Source of the DNA: an uncultured Lachnospiraceae bacterium
Lineage (GTDB): Bacteria > Bacillota_A > Clostridia > Lachnospirales > Lachnospiraceae
Assembly: GCA_900553635.1 (NCBI GenBank)
Contig: USDU01000138.1
Span: 1 to 6,871 of the forward strand
Direction: 5' to 3'
DNA length: 6,871 bases
In this document: piece by piece, positions 4,509 through 6,871 of the stretch
Numbering within the stretch: position 1 is the first letter of the stretch
Layout of the letters: each line of letters starts with the position of its first letter
Made by a program: the position numbers and the translations under genes
The notes under the pieces: model-generated
Database searches by the model: none
The model's input: only the letters and a program-made list of their open reading frames with translations
Told to the model about the DNA's origin: nothing

Positions 4509-6871
4509 TTGAAACAACTATCCCCCCGCCGGAAAACGATCGTCTCCATACAACTCGCCGGTATTACGCTCGGTCTGGCTCTGCTTGTCGTTCTGGGCTT
4601 CAAATACCGCACCGTCAGCTACACGGAGCCGGTTCTCTCCCTGAAAATCAATGAAATCTGTGTCGCTAATCCGGGAACTCCGGTCAGCCACGGCGTCACC
4701 TACCAGAACTATCTTGAGCTGTACAATCCCACCCGGAAAACCATTTCCCTGGCAGGGCTTCGCGTCGGCACCGATTCCGAAACATCAGATATGCTGCTTG
4801 TGGGGGAAATCGCGCCGCATGGCTATGCCTGTATCTATGCTTTGAGCGGAGACGCTCCCGCCCCGGAAGGCAGTCTTGGCATCTCCCTTGATCTCTCCAA
4901 CGCCAAAACTGTCACAGTCACCTGGGAAGAAATCACTGTTCTGACAACCCTGAAGACCGAACCGACTCTTCCGGTGGATGCCGTCACGCTGCCTGCCTCT
5001 CTGACAGCCGGGACCGTTTACGCCCGCACGGAAGACGGCGGAGATGATTTTGCTGAACTGCGCCCCACCCCCGGCTCCTCCAACACAGAAGCACACCGGC
5101 TTCTGTCAGAGCAGCCGGTCATTGAGACGCCCAGCGGCTTCTATCAAAACTCCGTCACCGTCTCTATGTCCGTCCCGGATGGGCTCACCATCCGCTATAC
5201 CCTGGATGGCAGTGTGCCCGATGAAACCTCGCCGGTCTATGACGGCTCTCTGACTTTTACCGATCCCGGCAGTCAGCCCAATGTCTACTCCGCACGGACC
5301 GATATCGCAGCCGAGACCACCGCCTATCTTCCGCCCACAGAAGCCGTAGACAAAGCAGTCATCCTCCGCGCCGCAGCCTTTGACGCAGACGGCAATCAGA
5401 GCAATCCGGTGACCGCCACCTACTTCATCAACCTGGACCGGAAAGAGGGCTACCAGAATGCCTGGATCGTCTCCCTGATTTCTGAGCCCGACAACCTTTT
5501 CTCCGACGAACGTGGTATCTATGTCCGTGGATCCGTCTATGAGCAGGCTCTGCAGGATGGCATCATCTATGAAGAATTCCCCTGGATTGATCTGATGGAT
5601 TACATGAACTACCACCGGGAAGGCTCTGAGTCCGAGCGGCGCGCGCAGCTGACCATTTTCGACAGCGAGAGCACTGTCCGCATCGATCAGGAATGCGGCA
5701 TCCGCATACGCGGCAACGCCTCCCGCAGCTTTCCGCAGAAAAGTTTCACCCTGTTTGCCCGCAAACGCTACGGGAACAATACCTTCGCCTCGGTTTTCAG
5801 CGATCCGGACGAGACCTGTCCGACCCTGATTCTGAACAACAGCCGTACCCTGACTAAGACCTTTTTCTTCCGTCTGGTGGATGACCGCAACACCGCCGGA
5901 CAGGAATACCGGCCCTGTCAGCTCTTCCTGAACGGAGAATACTGGGGCATGTACTATCTGATGGAAAAATACTCCGCTGAATATCTGGAAAATCATTATC
6001 AGGTACCGGCGTCTGATATTCTGCTCATCAAAGACAGCGAAGAAATCCAATCCGGCAACGCCGAAGACTACACCTGCTGGCAGGAAGTCCTGGACCTCTT
6101 CCGGACGGATCTGTCTGATCCGGATAACTACACAGCGCTCCTGGAAAAAGTAGACATCCAGAGCCTCATCGACTGGCTCTGCACCAACATCTACATTGCC
6201 AACACCGACACCCGCCCTCTGGGCGGCAATGTCTACACCTGGCGAAGCATACGCCCCACCGGCGAAGATTACAACGATGGCAAATGGCGCTGGATCCTCT
6301 ACGACCTGGACGACGCCCTGGCCGTGGGAACCGAATATGAAAATAACGAGCCCTGGAAGATGGACGCCTTCACTGACCACGCAGGCTACTACCCGGCAGG
6401 ACTTCTGGACACGGAGCCCCTGCCAGGCCTCATGCGGAACGAAGACTTCCGCCGTCAGTTCGTTCAGACCTTTCTGGACATGACCAACGAAAACTTCGAT
6501 GCAGACCGCGTCAGCACCCTTCTGGACGAACAGAAAGCCAGCACCTCCGACCAGGCAGCCATCAGCTGGCAGCGCTGGAACGCGGAGCTCTGGCATGATA
6601 CCTACGACGCCCAGATCGAGACCCTGCGCACCTATTTCGAGAACCGCCGCGAAGTCGTCCTCGCCCAGCTGGCCGACCACTTTGACCTGAACGGCGAATT
6701 AGTTGACATAACTTTAAATGTTCGCACCGAAGGGAGCGAAGATGAACCCGGCGGCACCGTCACCCTGAATACCCTCACTCCCGACCTGACCACATCCAAC
6801 TGGACCGGCCAGTACTACACCGATTATCCGGTGTCCTTACAGGCCCTGCATGCCAAGGGGTATCGGTTTGT
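4509..6871 (+). CDS. Membrane-anchored CotH kinase-like protein (downstream paralog, with catalytic Asp motif), cut by right edge
   Basis: Open to the window end: 787 codons from the TTG at 4509 plus two bases. An ATG at 4503 is the alternative start, adding Met-Thr, but ribosome binding site spacing and the paralog favour TTG. Residues 1-9 are basic and a membrane helix lies at about 11-31. Domains follow the upstream copy: LTD-like, about 45-192 (INEI, YLELYNP, final TPGSSN); CHB_HEX-like, about 203-308 (IRYTLDGSVPDETSPVYDG, VILRAAAFDADGNQS); and CotH kinase-like, about 317-729, with CGIRIRGNASRSFPQKSF at 396-413, FLNGEYWGMYYLMEKYS at 473-489, IDWLCTNIYIANTDTRPLGG at 554-573, and WILYDLDDAL at 595-604. 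That last motif holds the aspartates expected to bind metal-ATP. A C-terminal InlB-B-repeat-like module begins after about 740 and is truncated. The protein is probably an extracytoplasmic kinase or related ATP-grasp-free phosphotransferase; the substrate is unknown. Whether the catalytic site works is inferred from motifs only. Confidence 0.88.
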   Translation, partial: MKQLSPRRKTIVSIQLAGITLGLALLVVLGFKYRTVSYTEPVLSLKINEICVANPGTPVSHGVTYQNYLELYNPTRKTISLAGLRVGTDSETSDMLLVGEIAPHGYACIYALSGDAPAPEGSLGISLDLSNAKTVTVTWEEITVLTTLKTEPTLPVDAVTLPASLTAGTVYARTEDGGDDFAELRPTPGSSNTEAHRLLSEQPVIETPSGFYQNSVTVSMSVPDGLTIRYTLDGSVPDETSPVYDGSLTFTDPGSQPNVYSARTDIAAETTAYLPPTEAVDKAVILRAAAFDADGNQSNPVTATYFINLDRKEGYQNAWIVSLISEPDNLFSDERGIYVRGSVYEQALQDGIIYEEFPWIDLMDYMNYHREGSESERRAQLTIFDSESTVRIDQECGIRIRGNASRSFPQKSFTLFARKRYGNNTFASVFSDPDETCPTLILNNSRTLTKTFFFRLVDDRNTAGQEYRPCQLFLNGEYWGMYYLMEKYSAEYLENHYQVPASDILLIKDSEEIQSGNAEDYTCWQEVLDLFRTDLSDPDNYTALLEKVDIQSLIDWLCTNIYIANTDTRPLGGNVYTWRSIRPTGEDYNDGKWRWILYDLDDALAVGTEYENNEPWKMDAFTDHAGYYPAGLLDTEPLPGLMRNEDFRRQFVQTFLDMTNENFDADRVSTLLDEQKASTSDQAAISWQRWNAELWHDTYDAQIETLRTYFENRREVVLAQLADHFDLNGELVDITLNVRTEGSEDEPGGTVTLNTLTPDLTTSNWTGQYYTDYPVSLQALHAKGYRF
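6698..6716 (+). repeat. 19-bp direct repeat, copy 2 (ATTAGTTGACATAACTTTA)
   Basis: Second copy of the repeat at 4209-4227, 2489 bp downstream, in the same reading frame and encoding the same Leu-Val-Asp-Ile-Thr-Leu. The bases on either side differ between copies. Recombination between the two would remove exactly one CotH unit and leave a single hybrid gene. Confidence 0.8.

Noticed and set aside
5106..6680. Long open frame of 524 codons on the minus strand opposite the second CotH gene
   Set aside because: It has no ribosome binding site at its start, shows low-complexity Gly/Val/Ala-rich composition typical of an antisense shadow, and overlaps a gene with clear family motifs. Its opening follows from the codon use of the real gene.

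Overview
The window looks like a chromosomal segment from a Gram-positive Clostridia, most likely Lachnospiraceae. The basis is a class A penicillin-binding protein with a short basic N-terminus, strong AGGAGG-type ribosome binding sites, moderate GC in the genes, and a small protein resembling the DUF6514 family known from that group. The assignment comes from protein character only; no database search was possible.

Layout. Positions 1-1008 (minus strand) hold the N-terminal 336 codons of a class A penicillin-binding protein: membrane anchor plus glycosyltransferase-51 domain. The transpeptidase domain lies beyond the left edge. Positions 1009-1253 are an AT-rich divergent intergenic region with promoter-like elements on both strands and one small hairpin. 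From 1254 to the right edge, four plus-strand genes are packed like an operon: a small DUF6514-like protein (1254-1562), a YigZ/IMPACT family protein (1574-2242), and two tandem paralogous membrane-anchored CotH-kinase-type proteins. The first CotH gene (2239-4503) is complete. The second (from 4509) runs off the right edge. The gaps are 11 nt, a 4-nt ATGA overlap, and 5 nt.

The two CotH proteins share one architecture: N-terminal transmembrane anchor, lamin-tail-like (LTD) domain, chitobiase/hexosaminidase C-terminal-like (CHB_HEX) domain, CotH kinase-like domain, then a C-terminal InlB-B-repeat-like module. They are therefore probably extracytoplasmic. The main observation is that the upstream copy lacks, in frame, about 70 residues that the downstream copy has. 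The missing block contains the Tyr-Asp-Leu-Asp-Asp stretch expected to supply the metal-binding/catalytic aspartates of CotH kinases. The pair may thus be one catalytically competent kinase and one pseudokinase-like partner, or an intact gene beside a decaying duplicate.

Both copies also carry an identical AT-rich 19-mer at the junction between the kinase-like domain and the C-terminal module. No tRNA, rRNA, CRISPR array, insertion sequence or transposase was seen.
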